In this document: positions 1-11,800 of the stretch, one piece after another
Layout of the letters: every line of letters starts with the position of its first letter
Position numbering within the stretch: position 1 is the first letter of the stretch
The notes under the pieces: generated by a model
Seen by the model: the letters and a program-made list of their open reading frames with translations, nothing else
Told to the model about the DNA's origin: nothing
Databases searched by the model: none
Position numbers and translations under genes: made by a program
From: Limnoperna fortunei
Lineage: Eukaryota; Mollusca; Bivalvia; Mytilida; Modiolidae
Reading direction: 5' to 3'
Length of the DNA: 64,000 nt
Assembly: GCA_944474755.1 (NCBI GenBank)
Contig: OX104118.1
Span: forward strand, 67,771,575-67,835,574

Positions 1-2
1 AC

Positions 3-86
3 CTGGATATTTGCAGTATTGAAGAAATAGCTAGGAAGAGATGTGAACAATTTATGATTTTGTTAAAAGACATCAACAAGAACTGA
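3..86 (+). CDS. Possible 3'-terminal coding exon of an unidentified gene (partial)
   Basis: From base 3 one frame is open for 27 codons to a TGA at 84-86. It reads as a plausible amphipathic helix rich in E, K, R, I and L (contains IEEIARKRCEQF), unlike the low-complexity translations around it. The following ~700 bases are AT-rich and look like 3' UTR. The start lies outside the window, so neither the gene nor its exon boundary can be named. No known family is recognised. A chance open frame of this length is possible. Confidence 0.3.
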   Translation: MDICSIEEIARKRCEQFMILLKDINKN

Positions 87-1447
87 TTTCCTTTATTTTT
101 GTATGTCGTTTTATTCCCATTCATGGAATTTTTCTTACAAATCACTAGATGTTATAGTTTTATAAATGTATTTGTCCATTTATTAGTCTCTGCTACTACC
201 ATTATCCACAATAAAACTGTTGAATTATTAACGATTGACTTAATATATTTTTACTTCCAGTACTTTTCAATGTTGACATTTTCTGGCTGAACAAATTAGC
301 CAAATGCAGGGGTGTTTTTATAGGTCCAATGAAGAAAAGTACCAGACAATTTTAAATTTGTGATAATCAAACTAAGCATTTGTTGCAATACTACCGTCTG
401 CATCAGACTAGTACTGTCAACCCACAAAAAATGTTTGGTACAAACAAGGACATATTGCTCTGCTCTTAAAACTGGAGATGTCAGTGCAGATGCAGTACCT
501 AAGATTTTTTTTTTAGGTTTCATAAACACAAAGCATGTCTCCAATACCAACTCTGAGGTCTGTATGACAACAAGTTTGTATATCACACCTCAGCACTTAA
601 TTAAAGTAGTTATGAAAATGCAGAATTTTGTGAAATATAAAAATCCTACATGTACATGTATTTTTTATCAGAAAGTAAAGCTTGCATGTGTTTCTTTAAA
701 TGCATGTAGATGTTATACGATTATTCAAATACTGGCATTTTAAAATCAAATTATCCAAAACACTGGTTGTTTTGTTCAATTATTATGTCATTAAGTAACT
801 TTTCCGTGTGATGTTGAAGTTATCTTTAGTAAGATTAAGCTATTTCCAGCAGAAAATTCTCCAAGAAATGTCGATTTCCATAGTTAATTGGTTACCAAGT
901 ATGGCAGTGTAATGGTATCATGTGGACCAGAGATTTAAACACACACCCACAGCTCTTTTAACTTTATCGTATCCAAGCCCCCTGGAGATGACAAAAGATA
1001 AATGTTTTACTTTTTTCATTTCCAAGAAATTTGGACATTTTGGAAAATTTGCTTTGTATAAATATATGGTTCTTCCTGAAGTGGTGAATGGCATTATGAT
1101 AAAATGTGAAACAATTTTAAAACTTATATTTCATTTAATTATGATACATATAAGCAACCACAGTAGTCCAGGGGAGACATCATTATAAAGGAAGGAAAAA
1201 GGAAGTGATTTCTAATTGCCTGTTGTTAACTGATTAAATTTTGCTGGATGGCAAGACTTGTTACATCTACTTTCTAGATCATGTACAGTAAGTTTTTAAA
1301 TACCACATTTCATGTCAATATGTAAAAAAAAATGCACTGTCGGAAAGATGAAAAATCTCTGCCTTGCATATATCATAAACAAATATCTGACCAAACAATT
1401 AATAATTACTGGCCACTTATTATGCGATCTTACTAAGACTTTCAACA

Positions 1448-1547
1448 TTTTGTGCCAGATATTACATTCTATATTTTAAAACTTAGGCTGACAATTTTGT
1501 GCAAGATATTACATTCTATACTTTTAAACTTTGGCTGACCAATACAA
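1448..1547 (+). repeat. Two-copy degenerate direct repeat, about 47-50 bp
   Basis: Two adjacent copies share 'attttgtgc', 'agatattacattctata' and 'ggctgac' in the same order, with a few substitutions. This looks like a simple local duplication; no coding or element context is visible. Confidence 0.6.
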
Positions 1548-2050
1548 CTCATGGCAGGTGTTGTCATCGGGCATTATATCTCAGGAAAAATGAAATTAAA
1601 AAATGTCTATATGTTACTGATACTTATGAAAATATTAAGATATTTTTTAACAGAAAATTTATTTTAAACATTTAATTTAAAAACAAATTTGACATTTATT
1701 TTGATATACATGTACATGTAATCAAATAGAGCAATATGCTTAAACAACGGTAATTATGCTTGTAAGTTTTGGACCTAGATACAATAAATCATGGTAATAT
1801 GTACTAGTATGCAGTTGTTATAGGTTGTAATTGGACATCCTAGTACTTACTTGATGATTAAAAGATCTGCACAAATAATTTTAATCTACTCTGATGTCTA
1901 ACTGCAGACAGGGTGTGCATGAATACAACTTTAACAAACAAGGAATGGCAGTTTTTCTGCAGAAGGTTGACATGCCACATATCTAGATTCTTCCCACCCG
2001 GCTGCCCTAAAAAATGGATACTATGATATAGCGAGAAGTATATCTAAAAG

Positions 2051-2082
2051 TGGGCATTAAACCCATTCAATCAAATAAAATC
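2051..2082 (+). mobile_element. SINE 3'-tail-like fragment
   Basis: The segment 'gggcattaaacccattcaa' followed by 'tcaaataaa' resembles the 3' end of the SINE-like copies at 47790-48045 and 48350-48610 (their tails carry 'ccattcaaacaaacaaac'). No tRNA-like head is visible, so this would be a heavily 5'-truncated relic. Confidence 0.35.
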
Positions 2083-3110
2083 CTTATGATTTCTAACACA
2101 AATCAAAAAAGTCCTTTTTTTTAAAGTACCATATACTTTATACCAAGCTAAGTCTACTGTTACATGTTCATTAAAGAACATAATTGTTTATATTTTCAGG
2201 TACTCTGACATTACAGTTGAAGTTTCATGCTTTATCAAAATTTATTATATTTTGCACATACTTTATAAACTTATGATATAAATATTATTTAGTAATACAG
2301 GAACTACATGTACTAGTGCATTTAGGTCAAGGTTACATGCATGTACATGTAGGTTTTCTCATATCACTTATTAAAAATTAAAATTTAATAACTTTAATCA
2401 GTCTTTTGCATGATTTAAGCTGATAAACTGCAGTCTTGAATACAACAAAAGGAGCTGTACATGAGTCATGCATTTTTTAATCATTAAATTAGCACTCAAG
2501 ATTACTGCACACCCTTGAGCTGCAAAGCCAACAGCAAAAGTCATTTTCTCATGAAGCTTTAAAAGAGCAACTTTTGAAAGACTTAAGATCATTACTTTAA
2601 AACTCATTAGTGATTATGAGTATAAGCTGATTGTGGTGACTTATCCCGATAAATGATTAAATTTTGGTCTACCATTACAAACATATAAGTAAACAACTGT
2701 GGTTTACAGTGTGATCGAACATGTTACAGCTAATATGATACAATATATTAATATTATAAAGTAGGAACAATGTTAAACAAGATTTCATAATTGTGTCACT
2801 CGTCTATATATTACTTTGGAAACTAAATATTTTGTAGACTAATTCTCTGATCAAAAGAAAGGCTATTTGAGTTTAATTAATACAAATTCATGTTTAAATC
2901 AGTAACCTAGAAAACACAAATATGAAAGTTGCATCATTTCATTTCTTTTCTTGAACTATTAGAATTTATTGGTAGATTTGAAAAAAAAGATCAAAAAATG
3001 TGTGAATGCTTATGGTTGTTGAGATGACTGGTATATATGAAACATGTCTATAATCTAAAGGCTATGTTTACAATGGTACTTCTAGTAGTATATTTAAGGA
3101 ATATTTCAAG

Positions 3111-3220
3111 TTTCTGAACAGGTTATACTATATAACATAGTTTGGGTCTGTTTAGTATTTTAAGAATGGTGTAAACAGACCCAAACCAGACTATAGAATA
3201 TAACCAGTTCAGAAATATTA
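3111..3220. repeat. Imperfect inverted repeat (about 45-50-nt arms)
   Basis: The inner arms are exact: 'tttgggtctgttta' at 3141-3154 and its reverse complement at 3172-3185. Pairing continues outward with mismatches to 'tttctgaa' (3111-3118) and 'ttcagaaa' (3208-3215). The loop is about 17 nt. This suggests an old foldback or MITE-type insertion. No clear target duplication was found. Confidence 0.65.
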
Positions 3221-4771
3221 AAGTATTTCTTTCACTATAAATCATAAAATGTAATGTTAAAAAACAGTGATGATGTCATAGGACTATTTGAATGGTGTAA
3301 TAATGTGACAAAAGCAAGTTATATCATATAATATGGGTTGCTCAATTTGAATTAGCCAACCAAATTTCAGCTTTTAAAGCAAATTAAATGAGATAAGAAT
3401 AACTTTACTTCATTCCAATTAGGAACCTTAAATGCCAAAATAATCAGATACATTGATTTACATAATTAGAGACATTAACAGTGACAAATCAGAAAAATTA
3501 AGATTACATTGTACAACAGATTGCCAATCATTGCAATCACATTATAAAACAACTAAAATTTATCAACTTCAAACTTGTATGGTATACAGTCACAAATAGT
3601 GTATCAATTCCAGATAGCAATATTGACTCAGACAAAAGCTATAAAACTGGATTCCTGACCTGACACCTACATTCATACTAGTAAATCAGTGCTTTAAAAA
3701 ATAAATAAATAAGCAGTTCTTCCACCCATCCCATATGCTTTCATGACTTTTTTTCTAAAATTTTGTAGATATTGAGCTGATTTTTGTTATGTAAGATTAA
3801 AGTTATGAGTTATGGATCAAGTTTACATTTGGTTCTGCTAATACTGCCATTAATCACAAACCCAATATTATAAACATTTGCAATTAGTTCAGTTATAAAT
3901 AAATTGCTTCTCTGTACATGTATATATTTTACATGAAAAATTCATCTTTACCTGTGATTTCAGAAATGCAATATACAAATAATTAGGATCTTGTCATCAA
4001 AAGTAACTTTATTTGCAACACTATACATGTACTAGTACATGTTCAATAAACCTTGCATATGATATATACCTTTTTATATTACAAAATCTAATTCTACATG
4101 TTCTATTATTGTTGGGTTTTTTGTAGATGTATAAGCCATTTCAACTATCAATTTAAGGCTTGATAAAAATATATTACTGAATTAGGATACAATTCTGTAT
4201 GGATAAAACTATATTTTAACAAACATGTTCAAATTCTTCTTCTGATAACCAGGCAGCCACATAGATTTTACCTACTAATTAGTTGTCACCTCTTTCACAT
4301 CCTTTTAAGTATTTCTGGTTATTTGCTGGTATTGTTTAACTGCAAAAACGTGGACTTTTTTGTAAAGGAATACTTAAATTATGTTGTGAGTACTGCTTTC
4401 ACAACTTTAAAACTGTTGAGTCACTTAATATTTCCTGCTGTTTGTATTATGTGCAAAAGAAACAATCATATACTATAATGCACAGTATGTAAATATTTAT
4501 TTGAGAGTCTTATACATATATATTGATACCATGGTTATGTTTAAAAATCGTGTTGTTGCAATTTTTATGGGATATGACTTTGTGCAATAGCTTCAAATGA
4601 TCATGATGTGCCAAAGAAGTTTCCGACCTGAAAGAGTATAAAATTTAATTAAGTCACACCAGATACTGGTCACCAATTCAAGTAGTGCTTGCCTTCAAAT
4701 AAACTTTAGATCAACATACCCTTTGCAAAATTAATTATTTTGAACAAATTGTCAAGGTAATGTCCTCTTTA

Positions 4772-4934
4772 CAGTCTTCGCGAAATAAGTTCTTGGCTTG
4801 TCGGACCTAAACACAAATACTGCCAGACCAATTTAACATTTTTGTTGTAAATTTAACAAATTTGCTAGACCGGAGTTAAATTTGGCTGTTTTTTACCGGT
4901 CGGGTCCGGCGGACCAGCACATTTCGGGAAGACT
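4772..4934. mobile_element. Short TIR element A (cagtcttc family)
   Basis: The left end reads 'cagtcttcgcgaaata' and the reverse complement of the right end reads 'cagtcttcccgaaatg', a ~16-bp imperfect terminal inverted repeat. The flanks show a weak 6-bp match ('tcttta' and 'tcttca'), so the target duplication is uncertain. The interior carries GC-rich 'gaccgg' and 'ggtccggcgg' words unlike the surrounding AT-rich DNA. The ~163-bp size and lack of an ORF point to a MITE. Confidence 0.5.
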
Positions 4935-5034
4935 GTCTTCACTGTTAAAAAAAACAACACAAACATGTTGTAGACCTTTGTACTATACTAAGTCTTCGCG
5001 TAATATGCTGGTCCGCCGGACCCGTCCGGTAAAA
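4891..5034. repeat. 43-bp outward-facing inverted repeat joining elements A and B
   Basis: The arm at 4891-4933 and the arm at 4991-5034 are about 90% reverse complements. They share 'ctggtccgccggaccc' and are separated by ~57 bp. The arms are the right end of element A and the left end of element B, so two related elements sit back to back, or one element has a compound end. Confidence 0.7.
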
Positions 5035-5827
5035 TTGCCATTGGACCGGCAGTCTATTTAATTGTGTCTGACCAAATGACCGGCAGATAAATTTCATGAG
5101 ACGCGGTGCGATGATTCTTTGTTTTGCGCCTGACAATCAGTTGACCTTTTTATCTTCTTAATTTATTTAACTTAATCGAAAGGCACGACAAAATTAGTGT
5201 TAATTTTACCTGACACCGGTATTCCATGGTTATTCCCTTTTAATTATAATCGCGCATTTTGATTGGATAAAGCATCTATTCTAATATATAAACCGGTGTC
5301 ATACAAAATCAGCACCGGAATCAAATTTTGATCTACATATAAAATGAAGATAAAGAAGGCTGTTCTAATTTTCAAACTGAGCTTTTGAATTTTGAAATTA
5401 TACTGAAAATAGTAGAGATTAACATTATTATTACCCTACTCAGAAACTCTTAATGTAATTACACTGGTTGATTATATTTATTTTTAATACTTGCTAATGT
5501 TTTAATCAATATTTTTAACTGTGTTCTATGTTAAAAATTTTAATTGATGATAAGTAAAATGGACTTGATCCAAAACCCAAATTGAAACATTGACTTTCTT
5601 ATAATTTTGCCTAACATCAAACTCAAATGTAAAGAGATTTTTATAAAAAATCTTTTATCTATATCTAATAATTAAAATCAAGTAGTGATTTAACAAATAA
5701 TTAGTGATCTCAAGCACAAAGATTTTATAACTGAATTTTTCATTAGTATTGTTTTATTGAAAATTCGGTCCGGCACAATTGGCCGGACCGAATGTCAGGC
5801 ATGTCATTTGCAACTTTCGTGAAGACT
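4991..5827. mobile_element. TIR element B (agtcttc family), possible
   Basis: The left end is 'agtcttcgcgtaatatg' and the right end reverse complement is 'agtcttcacgaaagttg'. Subterminal GC-rich segments ('ggtccgccggaccc' at left, 'cggtccggcacaattggccg' at right) resemble element A. No target duplication is visible and no transposase ORF is present. The pairing of these two ends as one element is inferred from shared terminal words. Confidence 0.4.
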
Positions 5828-6374
5828 GGTATGTGCAATACTCCCCAACTTTTTTCTTCAAACTAACATAAAACATAAACATGCCATATTCCGATGTGCA
5901 GGCTGAATATTAGCTTTGTAGTTTAATAAATAAAACTTGTCCTACTACTCATTAACACAATTTTTATTTAATTATTCATTTTTGTACACCTCCACAATAT
6001 CAGCTCGGATTTTAAATACGATCTTTTCGCCATGAATAAACTGACCGGTGAGTACTAAGTTTACATTGACCTAATTGCAATCCCGCCCATCAGAACATTT
6101 AGCTATCATTTATGAATACTGAAACATTTCGAGTCCTGAGGGTGCAACAAACAAACTCCCACGCAAAGTGAAAGTAATTAAAACACGTGGTGTGATCACA
6201 CGTCTTCTAGTTTTTACCAAAATTTAACGAGTGCCACCTCAGAAAAGGCTATAATATAGTATATGCTATATATTTATTTATATCTTACTTTGTATTGATA
6301 TGAAATAATATCTCAGATTGTCAGATTTCTTCTCATATTACAATATTTTCCATGTCTGTTTACTACAAAACTGT

Positions 6375-6383
6375 TACTTCCGA
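6375..6383. repeat. Target-site duplication, left copy
   Basis: The 9-bp 'tacttccga' immediately precedes the element at 6384 and is repeated exactly at 8516-8524. Confidence 0.8.
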
Positions 6384-8515
6384 GGGTTACACTAATGTCC
6401 TGAAACTTACCTGGAATGTCCTGAAAAATGTCCTGAAAACGGAGATAAATGATCATAACTTTTTTATTTCTTGATGGATTTAAACCAAATTTTGGTCAGT
6501 TTAAGATATAAACATATATTATAAGAATATGAAAAAAAATTTAAAAAAAATTTTTTTTTGTTGGAGATAAGTTGACCTGAAGGACCACCTGTCGTGACCT
6601 GAAAAATGTCCTGAAAACGTATATAATGATCATAACTTTTTTATTTCTTCATGGATTTTCACTAAATTTGGGTCAGTTTGAGATATAAGCATATATTATA
6701 AGAATATGAAAAAAAAATTTAAGAAAAAAATTTTTTGTGGGAGATAAGTTGACCTGAAGGCATGTCTGTCGTGACCTGAAAATGTCCTGAAAACATATAA
6801 ACGGTCATAACTTTTTTATTTCTTCATGGATTGTCTTCAAATATTGGTTGGCGGGAAAAACAAACATATATTATATGAATATGAAAAAAATATAATATAT
6901 TTTTTAATTTTTTGTAGGAGAAATGTTGACCTGAAAGACTACATGTCGTTTGTGTATGTCCCGAGAATTTCCTGAAAACATACAGAAATTATCATTTTTT
7001 CTTGACAAATTGACTTCATATATTACTCAAATGTTGCTGGAAATTATAATATAACATTTGTTTTATGAAAATTTCTTACAATTTTTTATGCATATTAATG
7101 TTTAAAAAATCCATTAATAGTAGTACAAATGTCAGCTGTTTACTCTTAATTGCATTAAAAACATTAGAGTATTTAGTTGGATCAATAATACATCAGGTAG
7201 TAATTAACATTATTGACACTTCAAGGTAATTACATACTTAATTGGGACAGGCGTTGGGCAGACAAGTTTATTACTTTATTTATAAAATACAAAGAAAAAA
7301 ATTGCAATAAAACTTACATAAACAAATACAGAATGAAAACCTATTACTGAGAATGCCTATGATCATCACAAAACCAATCTGAAGACACTCCTTAACAACT
7401 CAAATGAGACCACTTGTTGCACGCGACTCTTCCTCTTTTCCCTTTACACCCTATCATATTTTGGAACACGTCTGGCTTTCCGCAGGTACAGCTTGCTTCA
7501 ATTTTTCTTCTGTGTATTTTAAAGTTTGTCCCTGTATTGGTGTTGTTTTGAGGAAACGGAGTGAAGTAGCCCTTTTCTAGACATGCAATTAGATGTTCCC
7601 TCATGTACTTTTCAACGAAACTGGTTCTTTTCTTTAGGTTACATGTACCTCTTAGATGACATTATTAGTGGTGAAATAAAATTTATACAAAAAACAAACC
7701 AACAATACACCAGAACGTATTTACACTTAGAAAATAAAAACAGCACTATAAAGAAACTTTGTACAGAAAAATAAGAAAATTGAGCACTATAGATTATATA
7801 AGAATTAAATCAAAATGAAAATGTTAAAAACTGTTCACTACCAATTAAATGTAATTAAATTTAATTAAATCATAACCAAACAAGTAATTGATTGTAATGA
7901 AATTAAATGCAATTAATGATTAACGCTGATTAAACATTACTTTGTTTAATTAATTCTAGTTCAATTCTAGTTCAGTTTAGCAAATTCATAGTTGCTCAGT
8001 CTTCAATACTTTATGCATCTATAACTGTCCTCTATGGATTTTATCATTTTGTTGTGCGGACATATTATTCTTTATCACCGAGGTAAGACATTTATCTTAT
8101 GTGTAGTTTCAGGCATATGTGTCATATTAGGAGATTATCCTTCAGGTCAAGTTTTCTCTGCTGTTATAAATTTTTCTTACTTTCTGTTTAACTTTTAATA
8201 TAATATAGATGAATATCTCGTACTGACCAAAATTTAAGCGAAATTTATTCAGAAATAAAAAAAGTTAGAGATATTAATTTTTATCCCTGTCACGTTTTCA
8301 GGACACGACAGGCAGTCCTTCAGGTCAACTTATCTCCCACAAATTTATTTTTTTTTTAATTTTATTTTCATATTCCTATAATATATGTTTATATCTCAAA
8401 CTGACCCAAATTTGGTTTAAATCCATCAAGAAATAAAAAAGTTATGATCATTTATCTCCGTTTTCAGGACATTTTTCAGGACATTACCGGAAATTTCAGG
8501 ACATTAGTGCTACCC
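6384..8515. mobile_element. 2.1-kb DNA transposon with TIRs and internal repeats
   Basis: The left end is 'gggttacactaatgtcctga' and the right end reverse complement is 'gggtagcactaatgtcctga'. An exact 9-bp direct repeat flanks both ends. Next to each end lie ~180-bp units in inverted orientation between the two sides, each holding 'gatcataacttttttatttc' followed by T/A runs and 'ttgacctgaagg'. There are about three degraded units on the left (6420-6960) and about two on the right (8130-8470). The interior holds one short zinc-finger-like frame on the minus strand and no full transposase, so this copy is probably non-autonomous. A 9-bp duplication and G-rich ends would suit a Mutator-like element, but the superfamily is not established. 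Confidence 0.75.
7392..7604 (-). pseudogene. Zinc-finger-like C-terminal ORF remnant inside the transposon
   Basis: A 70-codon minus-strand frame ends in a Cys/His-rich stretch: CTCGKPDVFQNMIGC, then CNKWSHLSC. The spacing C-x-C, M-I-x-C, C-x3-W-x-H-x2-C is like a PHD or related zinc finger, as found in some transposon-encoded and chromatin proteins. It sits wholly inside the 6384-8515 element, and its downstream side (about 7260-7320) is AT-rich with AATAAA-like words on the same strand. This suggests the last exon of a lost transposase or accessory gene. The upstream part is missing, so function cannot be assigned. Confidence 0.4.
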
Positions 8516-8524
8516 TACTTCCGA
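8516..8524. repeat. Target-site duplication, right copy
   Basis: Exact repeat of the 9-bp 'tacttccga' found at 6375-6383. Confidence 0.8.
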
Positions 8525-8877
8525 TCATGCGCACTTTGTCTGCAGTTTTACCGAAATGCACTAAACGAACTTTAACATTTAATCAGATGGCGAAAGTGCA
8601 TTATTTAAAACTTTCCGAAATTATGGTCCTACATTTTTTAAATAAAGAAAAAATCTTCATATGTATACGTGGAATTCCATCCCCTAAAGCGAACACAAGA
8701 AAAACGGTCTTGTTACAGATTATTTCCAGAGGGGGGGAGGGGGCAGGGTCCATTAACGGGCAAGATCTTTTCTATTTACGTGTTTTGGGGCATTTTTACA
8801 CGTTTGTTATTGTTTTTTTTTTTAATTAAAGCAACTGGTAACTGTTTTTTGACAATTAGCTTTAAAATTGATTTTGT
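8525..8877. other. Non-coding spacer between transposon and LINE
   Basis: It contains a G-rich run near 8730-8748 and T runs near 8811-8822. The short open frames at 8527-8890 have no recognisable domain. Confidence 0.5.
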
Positions 8878-8888
8878 TGTTAACTGTT

Positions 8889-11800
8889 AAAATGAAAATA
8901 CAAATACAAATACAAATATTTATTAGCACAAACTCATGGTACAGTACATGGTTAAGGCACAACAATTTAAAGGATCACTACAAAGTGTGTTATACACATG
9001 TAATACAATTCTTTACATTTTACATTAATTGTATCTATTATTATATTATTATATATAGTATACAGATGATATAACCAATTAAAATTACGTTTCATATGAT
9101 ATAATTTTTTCTTAATTCAAAGCATTCTAAAATAAATGCAGCAGTAAGTTTTAGACAAAATTCAGATTTGCTATTCAACAAAAAGCATAATATTGATTTG
9201 CTCTCTGTTAAAAGATCTGGAATTAAATTTTTAAGTTTATTAAGAAATGCACTTCTTATCAGCTTATAATGTTTACAATGCAACAGAAAGTGTTCTTCAT
9301 TTTCAATTTCTCCTGCATTGCAAACTAGACAGTTTCTATCTTTTCTATTTAGTTTTTGGTATCTTCCCTTTTCTATCATTAGATTATGGGCACTGATACG
9401 AATTTTACAAAGAGCAGCCCTGTCTTTAGCTTTCTTTAAGATATCTAAATAGTGAGGTCTGCATCCTATTTTAAAGATTTTTCTATAAAATTCTAGTTTT
9501 GGAGATGTGTCTATAAGTGTATTTTGATTTTGGAGATTTTGATCATTTAATCTAATTTTTATTTGATTTAAATATTGTTTAAGTGAGCTTAAATCATGAT
9601 TTAGAAAGGAAAATCCTAAATTATTTATTACAGTTTTCAGTTTGATAAACCAATTGTTTGAGGGAACAGAATTTTCAAAAATAGTTTTTACTAAAGAATT
9701 TTCTGAGTCTAAAATATGTTCTAGGTATTTGATGCTCGAGTACAGAATTTTACTTTTTAAGGGAAGTCGACATAGTTCAGCTCGACATGCATCATTAGTA
9801 GCTTTGCAATGTACACCTAGAATTTCTTTTATAAATTTAAGATGTAATTTTTCAAATGGTTCAGTATCTTTAAAGTTGGAGAAAATACCCCATATTTCAC
9901 TGCAGTATGTAATAATGGGTAAAATTAGCGTATCAAAGAGTTTTTCTAATAATTTGCATGGGTTATTTAATCCAATTAGTTTTTTAATTTTAAAATATGC
10001 TCTTCTGGCTTTTTCCATCAATGTTTTAATAGCTAGATTAAAGTTGCCATTACATTTGATTAAAATGCCTAGATAACAGTACTGAGATACTGTTTCTAGA
10101 TATAAATCATTATATTTGAATTGGTTTAAAAAGGTTTTACCGTTGGAATTAAATACTACTACTTTGGATTTATCAACATTTACATGTAAATTCCATATTG
10201 AACAGTATTCCTGCATGGCAATGAGACAGTTTTGCAGCCCTTCTTTACTCTGAGATATTAGTACAATATCATCAGCATAAAGAAGAATGCTTAATCGAAC
10301 ACCACCCAAGACCACTGGGTCATATATGTTGTTTTCCAGTTTTTTTGTTATATCATCTATAAAAAAGTTAAAGAGAAGAGGACTCAAAACATCACCTTGT
10401 TTAACACCTCTTTCAGATATAAATGGCTCACTTAGACCATTTGAAAATTTAATTTTACACATAGTATCAGTATACATGGAGTATATAATTTTAAATATTT
10501 TATTAGGAGTGTTATGTTTTAGCAGTTTATAAAAAAGACCAATTCTCCACACTGTGTCAAAGGCCTTTCTTAGGTCAATGAATGCTGCAAACACTTTTTG
10601 ATTTTTCATTTTATAGTTATCTGTAATAGTTTTAAGAGTAAAAATGTGATCAGAAGTCCTGCACTTCTCTTTAAATCCTATTTGGTTCTTACTTATTAGA
10701 GAGTAATTATTCATAAATTCCAAAAGTCGATTGTATATAATCTTATTAAATAATTTTCCTAAGTTTGAACTGATAGATATTCCCCTATAATTATTAGGGT
10801 CAAATCTATTACCTTTTTTATGTAATAAAACTAAATAGCTTTCATTCCAAGATTTAGGGAAGATACCATGTGAAAAGATCAAATTAAAAAGTTTACAGAG
10901 TGGTTTAATAAATGCTGTGGTACTATTCTTCAGCATTTCATTAGAGATGAGGTCTGATGATGCACTTTTACCATTTTTAAGTAATTTAATTGCTTTTATT
11001 ATCTCCTCACAGGTGATTTCATTATTTGACTCACCCGAGACTGAGAAGTTAATATTTGACTTTAGGGTTTCAAATTCCTGAGTGATATTTTGTTGTTCAT
11101 TACTATATGCAGTGTCAGCTTTATTTAATTTTTTGTAAAATGATATGAATTCTTCCTTAGGAATATCAGTGTCATCAATTCGACCAGCTGATTCCCTTTC
11201 AAGTTTATTTATCATGTCCCAAAATACTTTTGGATCTTTAGCACAGTTGTTACTTAATTCAGAGCAGATTTTGTTTTTATATGACTTTTCTTCAAATTTG
11301 CAAAGACGTCTGTACTTTGATCTAAATGAATAGAATTTTTTCCTATATTCATCTTTTCCGGGAAATTTGTTTACAAGTTTTTCATAATTTTTTACTGTGA
11401 TCCTGAGGTCTTTACATGACTCTGAGAACCAGTGTCTAGTTTTAGTTTTTTTATTTTTACTGTTGCTGGGGGGTTTAACAATTTTAGCTGATTTTCTGGC
11501 ATTTTCTTGTAAAATTGTGGTTAAGGAATCAGTAGCCAAATTAATGTCATTAAATTTAGTTGTCATAAATGTATCAAGTTTTTGTTTACTTTCAATGCTA
11601 TTTATGTTCTGGGAATACAGTTCAACTGATTCTTTTGTCCATATAAATTTACATGGAAGTGGTTCCAATGAATTTTGAAAACTGCTCTTTACATGAAAAT
11701 TTGTTAACAATGAACAACTAATCATACAATGGTTTGATAAAGAAGTGAAATCATGTACAGTAAAATCAGCAACAATATTGAATATATCATTAGAAACAAT

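Larger units (their letters stand above)
87..3090. other. Non-coding AT-rich stretch
   Basis: No convincing gene. The short open frames between about 99 and 1188 have no recognisable domain and overlap on both strands. A degenerate direct duplication of about 50 bp lies at roughly 1448-1547 (two copies containing 'gatattacattctata'). Repeated 'acatgtacatgta' motifs occur, for example at 1708-1720 and 2338-2352. A short SINE-tail-like piece lies at about 2051-2082. Confidence 0.5.

Noticed and set aside
360..743. 127-codon plus-strand frame and an opposing 96-codon frame
   Set aside because: Both lack recognisable features and overlap each other on opposite strands; likely in UTR-like DNA.
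5211..5301. 10-bp inverted repeat 'tgacaccggt' with 71 bp between arms
   Set aside because: Arms are short with no flanking duplication; could be chance, and it lies inside the uncertain element B.
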